Part shown: positions 54,029 through 61,940 of the stretch, piece by piece
Numbering within the stretch: the first letter of the stretch is position 1
Layout of the letters: each line of letters opens with the position of its first letter
Source of the DNA: DASVTU01 sp036387415
GTDB lineage: Bacteria; Acidobacteriota; Blastocatellia; Pyrinomonadales; Pyrinomonadaceae
Direction of reading: 5' to 3'
Assembly: GCA_036387415.1 (NCBI GenBank)
Contig: DASVTU010000039.1
Coordinates: 62,001 to 126,000 of the forward strand
DNA length: 64,000 nucleotides
Notes under the pieces: generated by a model
The model's input: only the letters and a program-made list of their open reading frames with translations
Database searches by the model: none
Told to the model about the DNA's origin: nothing
Made by a program: the position numbers and the translations under genes

Positions 54029-56329
54029 ATGAAGCACACCAAACCATTCCTGCTCGCGTCTCTCTTTCACATCACGCTCTTTCTTCTTTTCAACCTCACG
54101 CTCGCTCCGCGCCTGCTTCACGCACAGGCGCGTCGCGGGATGACGCCCGCCGACACTCTGCGCGTCGTCGAAGTGAGCGACGCGCAAGTCTCGCCCGATG
54201 GCGTTTGGATTGCTTACGTCGTCACCACGACGGAAGCGCAAGAGCGTCGCGCCGGGTTATGGATAGTGCGGACGGTCGGGCTATCGACGGCGACGAGTGC
54301 GGGCGTCGTGCCGCTTGCGCCGCCACCCGTGCAAATAAATCTTGGAGGCATGAGCGTCTCCCGACCGCGTTGGTCGCCGGATAGTAGGCGCATCGCGTTT
54401 CTCGGCACGCGTGAGCAAGCCAGCACAAACGCAACCACCACCGAGCGACCCGCCGCCGCACGCGCACGGCAGAGCGGCATCTGGGTCGTCACGTTCGCCG
54501 AGCGCGAACGTCCCATCCAGCCGCGTCTCGTCGCGCCCGTACGCGAGACCAACTTTCACATCCCCTACGCGGGCGAAGCCTTCGCGTGGTCGCCCGACAG
54601 TCGCCGCATCGCCTTCGTCTCCGCCGTCGAAGAAGACGCGACGCACAGCAACGCGTCTTCCACAACAACAACAACAACAACAACAACCACTGGCGCAGCA
54701 GCAGGCGCGACAAACTCAAACACGAACGAGCGACGCGACGACCCGCGCATCATCGACCGCATTCGTTACAAATCGCGCACAGGCTTTTCCGACCGCGCGC
54801 GGACGCACGTTTTCGTCGCAGACGTTGACGATGCTGCGCCGCCCCGTCAACTAACGACCGGAAACTTTTACGACCACGCGCTCACCTGGAACCCGCGCGG
54901 CGACGAAGTTGCGTTTCTCTCCAACCGCGAACCCGACCCCGACGCCAACCACAATTCCGACATCTTCGCCGTAGACATGGAAGGCCGCCTGCGTCGCCTG
55001 ACGACTACGCGCGGCAGCGAGTATGAGCCTGCGTGGTCGCCAGACGGGCGTTGGATTGCCCACACGGCGACGACGCGCGATGTCACCACCATCGACAGCA
55101 TCTCCGAGGACGCTCATGTCTGGATTGTGGATGCATCGGGCGGCGGGCGTCGTGAAGTCTCCGGCACGCTCGACCGTCGCGCACGCTCGCCGCGTTGGTC
55201 GCCCGACAGCGCCGCCATCTTTTTTCTCGCCGGAGACCGTGGCCGCACGCTCATCTTTCGCGTCGGCGCGCAGGGCGGTGTTCCGCTCCCGATGTTTGAC
55301 CGTTTCAGTCAGGACGCGCGCACAATGGAAGAGACGCTTCCACTCTACAACGACGCGACCAAAGTCCCGCCGCTTCCCCGTCGGCCTTTTCAGACGAGCG
55401 GTTTTAGCTTGAGCGCACGCGGCGTTCCGGTCTTCGCCTTTACGCTCAGCGACGTGTTTCATCCGGCGGAGGTGTGGGTCGGCGATGCGAGCGGCGAGCG
55501 CGCCCGACGCGTCACGGCGCACAATGATGCGTTGCTGCGAACGCTTGCGCTCGTCGAACCTGAAGATATTTCCGTACGCAGTTTCGACGGCGCGACCGTG
55601 CAAGGATGGCTCATGAAGCCGCTCGATTTTCAGGCTACGAGCAGCCGTCCCTATCCGCTCATCCTACGCATTCACGGTGGCCCGCACGGCGCGTACGGCT
55701 ACGGCTTCGACGCCACCGCGCAAGCCTACGCCGCACGTGGCTACGCCGTGCTCTCCCTCAACCCGCGCGGTTCGACGGGCTACGGACAGAAGTTTTCCGA
55801 CGGAACTTTTCGTGAATGGGGCGGCGGCGACTATCGTGATTTGATGGCTGGCGTTGACGAAGTTCTCCGTTCGCATTCGTGGATTGATGAAAACCGTCTG
55901 GGCGTGACGGGCGGCTCCTACGGCGGTTTTATGACGAATTGGATTATCACTCAAACGCCGCGTTTTCGTGCGGCGGTGGCGAGCGCGAGCGTCAGCAACC
56001 TCATCAGTTTCTATGGCACGTCGCTCTATCAGGATTTGATTCACGCAGAGTTCGGCGGCTTTCCGTGGGACGACTACGAACAACTCTGGCGATGGTCGCC
56101 GCTTCGCTACGCACGCGCGGTCGAGACGCCGACGCTCTTTATTCACGGCGAACTCGACAACGACGTGCACATCACACAGGCCGAAGAGATGTACATGGCC
56201 TTGCGTCGGCGCGGCGTCGAAGCCGTCCTCGCACGCTACCCGCGCGAAGGTCACGGCTTCCGCGAACCCGCCCACCGCATCGACGCCCTTCAACGAACCC
56301 TCGATTGGTTCGACCGCTTCCTCAAGTGA
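54029..56329 (+). CDS. S9-family prolyl oligopeptidase (secreted)
   Basis: 766 residues from ATG 54029: a signal peptide (about 1-33), a WD40-like beta-propeller (about 45-500) with repeated W-S-P-D-S/G-R motifs, and the C-terminal alpha/beta hydrolase. The catalytic Ser is in G-G-S-Y-G-G-F (about 628-634), the Asp in H-G-E-L-D-N-D (about 705-711), and the His in G-H-G-F (about 741-744). It acts as an acylaminoacyl- or dipeptidyl-peptidase in the periplasm. A pure Thr run of 10 residues encoded by an (ACA)n microsatellite interrupts the propeller near residue 215. Longer open frames upstream overlap the ferredoxin gene and are spurious. Confidence 0.9.
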   Translation: MKHTKPFLLASLFHITLFLLFNLTLAPRLLHAQARRGMTPADTLRVVEVSDAQVSPDGVWIAYVVTTTEAQERRAGLWIVRTVGLSTATSAGVVPLAPPPVQINLGGMSVSRPRWSPDSRRIAFLGTREQASTNATTTERPAAARARQSGIWVVTFAERERPIQPRLVAPVRETNFHIPYAGEAFAWSPDSRRIAFVSAVEEDATHSNASSTTTTTTTTTTGAAAGATNSNTNERRDDPRIIDRIRYKSRTGFSDRARTHVFVADVDDAAPPRQLTTGNFYDHALTWNPRGDEVAFLSNREPDPDANHNSDIFAVDMEGRLRRLTTTRGSEYEPAWSPDGRWIAHTATTRDVTTIDSISEDAHVWIVDASGGGRREVSGTLDRRARSPRWSPDSAAIFFLAGDRGRTLIFRVGAQGGVPLPMFDRFSQDARTMEETLPLYNDATKVPPLPRRPFQTSGFSLSARGVPVFAFTLSDVFHPAEVWVGDASGERARRVTAHNDALLRTLALVEPEDISVRSFDGATVQGWLMKPLDFQATSSRPYPLILRIHGGPHGAYGYGFDATAQAYAARGYAVLSLNPRGSTGYGQKFSDGTFREWGGGDYRDLMAGVDEVLRSHSWIDENRLGVTGGSYGGFMTNWIITQTPRFRAAVASASVSNLISFYGTSLYQDLIHAEFGGFPWDDYEQLWRWSPLRYARAVETPTLFIHGELDNDVHITQAEEMYMALRRRGVEAVLARYPREGHGFREPAHRIDALQRTLDWFDRFLK
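54661..54690 (+). repeat. (ACA)n trinucleotide microsatellite within the S9 peptidase
   Basis: Eight consecutive ACA codons followed by ACC encode a poly-Thr stretch in a surface loop. Length changes would be in-frame. Confidence 0.85.
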
Positions 56330-56333
56330 CAAA

Positions 56334-56480
56334 CGGACGATAGACCACAGACGATGGATAAGCGTAGACGATAGACAATGGACGACGGACGATGTAAAAA
56401 CTTTTCATCGTTAGTCGTTCATCGTCCGTGCTCTATCGTCCATTGTCCTTTTTCATGGTCTATCGCCCATTGTCCATCAT
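56334..56480. repeat. Long heptad-arm inverted repeat, gacgatg/gacaatg family
   Basis: The left arm (56334-56394) is a run of units such as acgatag, accacag, acgatgg, gacgata, gacaatg, gacgacg and gacgatg. The right arm (56404-56480) is the complement (catcgtc, tatcgtc, cattgtc, tatcgcc units). Left and right are about 60 and 75 bases with a loop of about 10, the longest element in the window. It begins 5 bases after the peptidase stop. Confidence 0.85.
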
Positions 56481-56503
56481 CTTTTTAACACGGAACCAAC
56501 GTC

Positions 56504-56797
56504 ATGCTCACACACATCGTCATCTGGAAATACCGCGCCGACGCGAGCGAAGAAGACCGCCGCCGACACGTCGAGATGCTGCGGCGTTTGCGCTCGCTCA
56601 TTCCCGACATTAACAGTCTGGAAGTCGGATTCGACACGCTTCACCTCGCGCGCTCTTACGATACGGGACTCGTCGCCGTCTTCCCCGACCGCGCTGCGCT
56701 CGATGCTTATACCGTGCATCCCGAACATGTGGCGGTCGTCGAATTCGGGCGCAACTTCGCCGAACACATCGCGTCGGTCGATTTCGAGAGCGAGTAA
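56504..56797 (+). CDS. Dabb family protein (stress-responsive alpha-beta barrel)
   Basis: 97 residues: M-L-T-H-I-V-I-W-K-Y at the start, a central helix with R-L-R-S-L-I-P-D-I-N-S-L-E-V-G, and the closing A-Y-T-V-H-P-E-H-V-A-V-V, all typical of the dimeric Dabb ferredoxin-like fold. Functions vary and none is established for bacterial members of this kind. It follows the long repeat element and precedes the PHP gene by 39 bases. Confidence 0.88.
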   Translation: MLTHIVIWKYRADASEEDRRRHVEMLRRLRSLIPDINSLEVGFDTLHLARSYDTGLVAVFPDRAALDAYTVHPEHVAVVEFGRNFAEHIASVDFESE

Positions 56798-56836
56798 AAT
56801 TTCGCGTGGCGACACGGCGTTGCGAGAGAATCACGA

Positions 56837-58063
56837 ATGAGGCGTTGGAAGAAAATCGCTCTGGCGTTGCTGTTGCTGCTCCTTGTTTCGCAGACGCCTT
56901 TCGTCTACCGACGTGTTAAACTCACGCGCCTCCAACGAACCATCAACGAATTAAACGCACAACGCGCCACTACGCCCGCGACCACCGACGGACAGGACGC
57001 CTACGCTGATTATCACGGCGTCATGCATGTGCATTCGTCGCTCGGCGGGCACAGCACGGGCACGTTCGATGAGATTGTGCGGGCGGCGAAGCACAACGGG
57101 TTGGCTTTCGTCGTGATGACAGAGCATCCGTCGAAGCACGTGAAAACCAGCGAGACGACGCTCAAGGGTGTGCACGACGGCGTGCTGTTCGTCGCCGGGA
57201 GCGAAATCAACCCGGAGGGCGAAGACCGCCTGCTCGTCGTTCCCGGCATCGAACCGACGGAGACAAACACGACGACTCCGAGCGTCGTGACGAATGCCAA
57301 AAGCGACGGCGGACGGCTCGTCTTCGTGGCTTATCCAGAACAGCTTCGCAGTTGGGAGTTGACGGATTACGACGGCATCGAAGTTTATAATCTATTCACG
57401 AACAGCAAGCGGATTAATTATGCGCTCCTATTCTTCGACGGCCTCTGGTCATATTGGAGCTACCCGCATCTGCTGTTCGCCACTTTCTACGAACGACCCG
57501 CCGCGCAATTGGCGAAGTGGGACGAGCTGATGTCGAAGACGGGACGCCCGCTCGTCGCCGTCGCGGGCAACGACGCGCATCAAAACGTCGGTTTCAGTCT
57601 CCAACATCAGACGGGCGAACGCGTCCTCCAACTCCAACTCGACCCTTACGAGCGCAGCTTTCAAGTTGTGCGAACCCACGTCCTCATTGAGAAGCAACAG
57701 ACGCTCACCACCGAAGCTCTGCTCTCGTCGCTCGCGCGCGGCCATTCCTACATCGCCTTCGACCTGTTCTGTGAAGCGAGTGGATTTCGTTTCACCGCCG
57801 AGAACGGCGCGGAGCGGCGTGTGATGGGCGACGAGATTGCGCTCGGAAGCGATGGCGTGCGTCTGAAAGTCACGACGCCTGTCAGGAGTCGCATGCTTTT
57901 TTTGAGAGACGGGCAGATTATCGACGAAGCGCGCGATGCGACGGAGAAAGAGTTGACGACGAATCAGAAGGGCGTCTATCGCGTCGAGGTCTATCTCGAC
58001 CAACTCGGCGAACCCGTGAGACGGCAACCCTGGATTATCTCCAACCCGATTTACGTCCGGTAA
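56837..58063 (+). CDS. Membrane-anchored PHP-domain phosphoesterase-like protein
   Basis: 408 residues with one N-terminal TM helix (about 7-20, I-A-L-A-L-L-L-L-L-L-V) and then a PHP domain facing the periplasm. Metal ligands are visible in G-V-M-H-V-H-S-S-L-G-G-H-S (about 60-72), M-T-E-H-P-S-K-H (about 93-100), G-S-E-I-N-P (about 114-119) and G-N-D-A-H-Q (about 237-242). PHP proteins hydrolyse phosphoesters with two or three metals. The C-terminal 100 residues form an extra beta-rich domain. The substrate is unknown; the periplasmic location is inferred from the anchor. Confidence 0.82.
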   Translation: MRRWKKIALALLLLLLVSQTPFVYRRVKLTRLQRTINELNAQRATTPATTDGQDAYADYHGVMHVHSSLGGHSTGTFDEIVRAAKHNGLAFVVMTEHPSKHVKTSETTLKGVHDGVLFVAGSEINPEGEDRLLVVPGIEPTETNTTTPSVVTNAKSDGGRLVFVAYPEQLRSWELTDYDGIEVYNLFTNSKRINYALLFFDGLWSYWSYPHLLFATFYERPAAQLAKWDELMSKTGRPLVAVAGNDAHQNVGFSLQHQTGERVLQLQLDPYERSFQVVRTHVLIEKQQTLTTEALLSSLARGHSYIAFDLFCEASGFRFTAENGAERRVMGDEIALGSDGVRLKVTTPVRSRMLFLRDGQIIDEARDATEKELTTNQKGVYRVEVYLDQLGEPVRRQPWIISNPIYVR

Positions 58064-58195
58064 AATTCGACGCCTCGCGCCGCTCGCCTAGACGTTTTTT
58101 CGATGTTTTCCTGAATCTTGATGGTCGCGGAAAAGATGCCGAATTGGCGTAAGCAAAGATGGCGGGTGAGATTTATTGATGCCCGGATACGACAA

Positions 58196-58361
58196 TGCCC
58201 CGCACAAGCTCATATGCTGTGTGGGGCACGCGCTGAGTCGGAAGCCCGGCTCAAATTTGGCGGAGGCGGCGCTTAAGTCACCGACGAACTGTAGAGAGCC
58301 ACGTGTTTGACCCTTCGCACGCGACAGACCCGAGTGTTAGGGAAGCGCGTGTACAGCCTCC
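58196..58361. ncRNA. Candidate structured RNA of unknown class
   Basis: Three helices can form: TGCCCCGCACA with TGTGTGGGGCA (58196-58206/58218-58228, one G-T pair), GGAGGC with GCCTCC (58262-58267/58356-58361), and, nested in the latter, CACGCG with CGCGTG (58318-58323/58346-58351). The arrangement and absence of a coding frame suggest an RNA gene, and a 6S-like RNA is one thing to test, but I recognise no diagnostic sequence. The strand is undetermined. Confidence 0.3.
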
Positions 58362-58603
58362 TATCAATTGTCCAAGTGCTGTGAGTTTACTTACAGAAGC
58401 GAATCGTGTCAACATTCAGTTTGACCGAACTAAAACACTGTAACAGCAGCTTTCCACGCGCTCGTCGCCTCTCCCTCGCTGTATCTTATCATCTTTAACA
58501 TCAACCATTTAACTACTGCCACGGCGTCCCACACGACGCGCGGACGGACTCGCGTCGAAGGTCGCCGCCTCTCGCTTCGCTCGGTGGCACGCCGTTTCGA
58601 CTT

Positions 58604-58652
58604 GCAGTTCGGAGAGCAATCTTCCCCCATGAAGAATTGCTCTCCGAACTGC
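58604..58652. repeat. Perfect 17-bp hairpin, copy 1 of a related pair
   Basis: GCAGTTCGGAGAGCAAT (58604-58620) and ATTGCTCTCCGAACTGC (58636-58652), 15-nt loop. The stem core GTTCGG(A/G)GAGCA recurs in copy 2. Confidence 0.85.
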
Positions 58653-58732
58653 GTCTGTGCCAGCCGCGCCGTCTATCTTGCCCAAACAGTTGGCGCGTCC
58701 GGCGATATGAAAAGAACCCGTTTCGTAGAGGT

Positions 58733-58780
58733 CGGTTCGGGGAGCACCCGTCTCTGCCAAGCAGGCTGCTCCCCGAACCG
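58733..58780. repeat. Perfect 14-bp hairpin, copy 2 of a related pair
   Basis: CGGTTCGGGGAGCA (58733-58746) and TGCTCCCCGAACCG (58767-58780), 20-nt loop, differing from copy 1 by compensated changes in the stem. Confidence 0.85.
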
Positions 58781-59044
58781 CTTATCCCCGCCGCCGCCAC
58801 CGTCCCGACAACAGCAACGGCGACAAGGGAATCTCGTATTAACGTTTCAACAAACACAAGATAGCCAACTGCGCTTGAGAAAAACTTGAGCCGACGAAAA
58901 TTTTTTCGATTCCCGCGCCGCGTGCGTCGAACACTATTCTTTTCAATAATTTATGAAACTTTGAGGAAATCTTGAGGAGCTTGATTGAGGTTTTGTCAGG
59001 AGTCGTGGCGAGACGAAAATCATAGTGGAAGGAATTTTTCGTTT

Positions 59045-59132
59045 GATGTAAAGGAAGGATTAAAAATGAAAAAATAAAGACGGCTCGGAGCCTGAGTTAT
59101 TTTTGCCTTTTACATTTTTAATTTTTCATTTT
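59045..59132. repeat. AT-rich inverted repeat near the dppC-like 3' end
   Basis: The left arm gatgtaaaggaaggattaaa onward (59045-59075) and right arm ttttgccttttacattttta onward (59101-59132) are largely complementary. The 25-nt loop itself has CGGCTCGGAGCC. It lies 29 bases beyond the convergent permease stop. Confidence 0.7.
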
Positions 59133-59161
59133 CTTCAACCTGTTGAATTACTTAGCCACAA

Positions 59162-60424
59162 TCAACGGGTTTCCTTCAAGCCGTCGCTGGTCAAGCGGAC
59201 GCCGAGGACGAAAAGAATGATGGCGAAGGCTGGCAAGAGTAGTACGGTGGCGTTGCCGCGTTGGAGCAGTGTGATGTCGCTTGCCGCCGCGAGCATGTTG
59301 CCCCAACTCGGTTCCGGTTCTTGCAGGCCGACGCCGAGAAACGAGAGCGAAATCTCCGCCAACAGAAACGCGGGCAGCATCAACGTCGCCTGTACGAGAA
59401 GCGGGCGCGCGGCGTTCGGCAGGATGTGACGAAAGAGCACGCGCGTCTGCGAGAGACCGAGCGACACCGCCGCCGACACAAACTCGCGCCGACGCAAACC
59501 CAACACCAACCCGCGCGCTACGCGCGCCATTTCCGCCCATCCGACCAACGTAAAAATCGTGATGAGCAACGCGGCGGCGCGCATCGGCGGGAGTTCCAGT
59601 GGAAAAGCGGCGCGCGCCGCGAGGATAACGACGAGCGTCGGCAACGCCAGCATCGTATCCGCCACGCGCATCAGCAACGCGTCGGCCATGCGCCCCATGT
59701 ATCCCGCGAGGCAACCGAGAAAAACGCCGAGCGCGCACGCCAGCAACGTCCCCAACGGCCCCACGACGAGCGAGAAACGCGAAGCCACCAGCAACCGCGA
59801 TAAGCGGTCGCGCCCCAGAGCATCCGTGCCGAACAAGTGGACACGCGTCACATCCGACGCCGCGCCCACAGCGTTTCGCCCGTCAACTCCCGTCGCCGTC
59901 GTTTCGCTCGCGCCCGTGCGAACGCCGAAAAGGTGTCGGTCGGTCGTGATGATGCCGAAAAGTTTGTAGGTGTACCCGCGCGTGAAGAAGGCGAGCGGGT
60001 ACGCGCGTGCGGTGTCTTCGACGTAGCGACGTTGGAGCGGGTCAACGAGACGCCGCGCGTAGACGAAAGGGCGCAGAGATGTTTGCCCCTCGGCGTCACG
60101 AAAACGAATCACGCTCGGCGGCGCGAACGGTTCGCGGCGCGACTGCGCGCGATAGTCGTATGGCGCGAGGAAGTCTGCGAGGACGGCGACGAGATAAAAC
60201 GTCAACACCAAACTCAATCCCGCCGCGAACTTCTTTCGCCGCCGCACCACACGGAGGCTGCGACGCAAGCGTCCGCCGCGCAACTTCTCCTCCGCGTGTT
60301 GCTGCATGGGAGGAATCGTACCGGGCGGAGGTTGCGCGCCGTGTTGCACGTCGCCTTGCGCGTCGCTCGTTGCGCGGGACGGCTCATTGCGCGATGCGTC
60401 GTTGTGTTGTTGTGGTGGCGTCAT
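59162..60424 (-). CDS. Peptide-type ABC transporter permease (DppC/OppC-like)
   Basis: 420 residues, long for the family. A 40-residue hydrophilic N-terminus is followed by a TM helix at about 68-88 and a large periplasmic loop (about 90-200) containing F-G-T-D-A-L-G-R-D (about 199-207). The BPD permease domain then has five TM helices with the EAA loop A-A-V-S-L-G-L-S-Q-T-R-V-L-F-R-H-I-L-P-N (about 322-341). It forms the inner-membrane channel with the DppB-like protein, whose stop it overlaps in ATGA. The ATPase genes are not in this window. Confidence 0.9.
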   Translation of the reverse strand: MTPPQQHNDASRNEPSRATSDAQGDVQHGAQPPPGTIPPMQQHAEEKLRGGRLRRSLRVVRRRKKFAAGLSLVLTFYLVAVLADFLAPYDYRAQSRREPFAPPSVIRFRDAEGQTSLRPFVYARRLVDPLQRRYVEDTARAYPLAFFTRGYTYKLFGIITTDRHLFGVRTGASETTATGVDGRNAVGAASDVTRVHLFGTDALGRDRLSRLLVASRFSLVVGPLGTLLACALGVFLGCLAGYMGRMADALLMRVADTMLALPTLVVILAARAAFPLELPPMRAAALLITIFTLVGWAEMARVARGLVLGLRRREFVSAAVSLGLSQTRVLFRHILPNAARPLLVQATLMLPAFLLAEISLSFLGVGLQEPEPSWGNMLAAASDITLLQRGNATVLLLPAFAIILFVLGVRLTSDGLKETR

Positions 60425-61428
60425 GCGTCGGGCGTGGAGACGGCGGAGAGCGTCGCTGCACCGAGGGTTGCGGGTCGGCGTTCATCGAGCCGCAGACGCG
60501 GGTCGTTGGCGCGCAGGAGAATGTCGGCCAAGAGGTTGCCCGCGAGCACGGCGGTTGAAGTGACGAGCACGACGGCCATCAACAGAGGCACGTCGCGGCT
60601 ACGCACGGCGACCACGCTCAACTCGCCAAGCCCCGGCCAGCCGAGCACCGTCTCGACAATCACCGAACCGCTAATCGCGCCGCCGAGCGAATAGCCGCCA
60701 ATCGTTATCAAAGGATTGAGCGCCGCGCGCAACGCATGACGCACGACCACCACCCTCTCCGTCAAACCTTTGGCGCGTGCGACCTCGACAAACTCTTCGC
60801 GCAGCGCCGCGCGCAAGCCCTCGCGCGTCTGCGCCAGAAACAGCGCGACGAGGGGCACGGCGAGCACCAGCACTGGCAGCATGATGCGCGCCAGAAGTCC
60901 GCCCGCGTCGCCCGTCGCCGCGACGGATGACGAACTGTTGACGAAGAAGGACGTGCGCGCGGCGACGACGAGCGCGGCGAGCGCGAGGACGAGTCGGGGC
61001 GTCGAGGCCGTGAGCAGTATGACGAGTCCGCAGAGACGGTCAATCCAAGAATCCCTGCGACGCGCCGCCCACGCGCCGAGGGCGAGCGAGACGCTCCATG
61101 CCAACGTGAGCGCCGTCAAAGCCAGCAGCAGCGTATTACGCAGGCGCGGCCAGAGAATGACGGAGACGGGCGCATGATAAAAGAATGAATAACCGAGGTC
61201 GCGGCTGGCAACTCTAGTGAGCCAGCGCACATAGCGCACGGGAAGCGGCTGGTCTAAATCGTAGACACGACGCAAACCCTCGATGGTCGCATCTGACATC
61301 AAAGGGTCGCCGCGCAGAGCCGTCAACGCATCTCCACCCGCCGCCGCCAGCAACGCGAATGTCAGCGCCGACACAATCAGCAGCACGACGATGCCCTGCC
61401 ACAATCTTGACGCAATCAGTTTCAGCAA
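60421..61428 (-). CDS. Peptide-type ABC transporter permease (DppB/OppB-like)
   Basis: 335 residues, six TM helices. The start is TTG 61426-61428 (M-L-K-L-I-A-S-R-L-W-Q-G), with the typical N-terminal TM V-L-L-I-V-S-A-L-T-F and the EAA-type loop E-V-A-R-A-K-G-L-T-E-R-V-V-V-R-H-A-L (about 215-232). It ends with G-N-L-L-A-D-I-L-L-R-A-N-D-P-R. First gene of a two-gene operon with the DppC-like permease; divergent from the binding protein gene, about 510 bases away. Confidence 0.9.
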   Translation of the reverse strand: MLKLIASRLWQGIVVLLIVSALTFALLAAAGGDALTALRGDPLMSDATIEGLRRVYDLDQPLPVRYVRWLTRVASRDLGYSFFYHAPVSVILWPRLRNTLLLALTALTLAWSVSLALGAWAARRRDSWIDRLCGLVILLTASTPRLVLALAALVVAARTSFFVNSSSSVAATGDAGGLLARIMLPVLVLAVPLVALFLAQTREGLRAALREEFVEVARAKGLTERVVVVRHALRAALNPLITIGGYSLGGAISGSVIVETVLGWPGLGELSVVAVRSRDVPLLMAVVLVTSTAVLAGNLLADILLRANDPRLRLDERRPATLGAATLSAVSTPDA

Positions 61429-61940
61429 CGCACGTCCCCGCGTCGTTCAAGACCTCGCGCGCTCAAGACGGCGTAGAGTGCGCTCAGGATAGTAATATGC
61501 TGTTGCATTCCATTTCCTTTCGCGTTAGATGAGTTTCCGCTTCCGCGCCTGATGAGTTCGCGATTTCGCGTTAGATTATATGCCTGATTCATCCGTTTTC
61601 TTTCAACTCTTGTCTCAACCGCTTTGTGCAAAACTTTAAGAATTCGCCACAGAGGCACAGAGACGCGGAGCAACGCAGAGGGAAAGTTAAAGGTGGAATG
61701 GCGAAAAGGTGAATTATCAGCGCGAACACAATGGCTTTCCCTTCACCCGCTTCGCCTTTCCTCTTTACCTTTCATCTTTTCTCCGTGTCTCTATGTCTCT
61801 GTGGCAAGTTTTTGCGTCTGCTTAAAGTTCTGGACATCATGCATCTTTCGTGTTTGAATTCGCCCGACCACCTCACTCGTATCAAGACGCAAAGAGACGT
61901 TTTGCGTTCTCTTGATTAACTATCTCCTGTTGCGACAAAG
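61429..61940. other. Divergent intergenic region containing a long inverted repeat
   Basis: About 510 bases between the permease and binding-protein genes, largely occupied by the element at 61646-61806. Direct repeats TTTCGCGTTAGAT occur at 61517-61529 and 61564-61576. No confident promoter recognised. Confidence 0.45.
61646..61806. repeat. Long composite inverted repeat, ccacagaggcacagaga type
   Basis: Outer arms: gccacagaggcacagagacg onward (61646-61670) and ctccgtgtctctatgtctct onward (61782-61804). Inner arms: gttaaaggtggaatggcgaa onward against ttcacccgcttcgcctttcc onward. A short piece of the same outer unit (gaggcacagag) occurs after the alkyltransferase-like gene at 1940-1950. Confidence 0.78.

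Larger units (their letters stand above)
58064..59161. other. 1.1-kb intergenic region with several structured elements, no protein gene supported
   Basis: Short open frames here lack start signals and homologue-like sequence. The region contains a candidate structured RNA (58196-58361), two related perfect hairpins (58604-58652, 58733-58780), and an AT-rich inverted repeat (59045-59132) near the convergent permease gene. Confidence 0.6.

Noticed and set aside
58227..58262. A tRNA-like GGCTCAAAT segment
   Set aside because: No acceptor stem, anticodon arm or consistent T-loop can be built around it.
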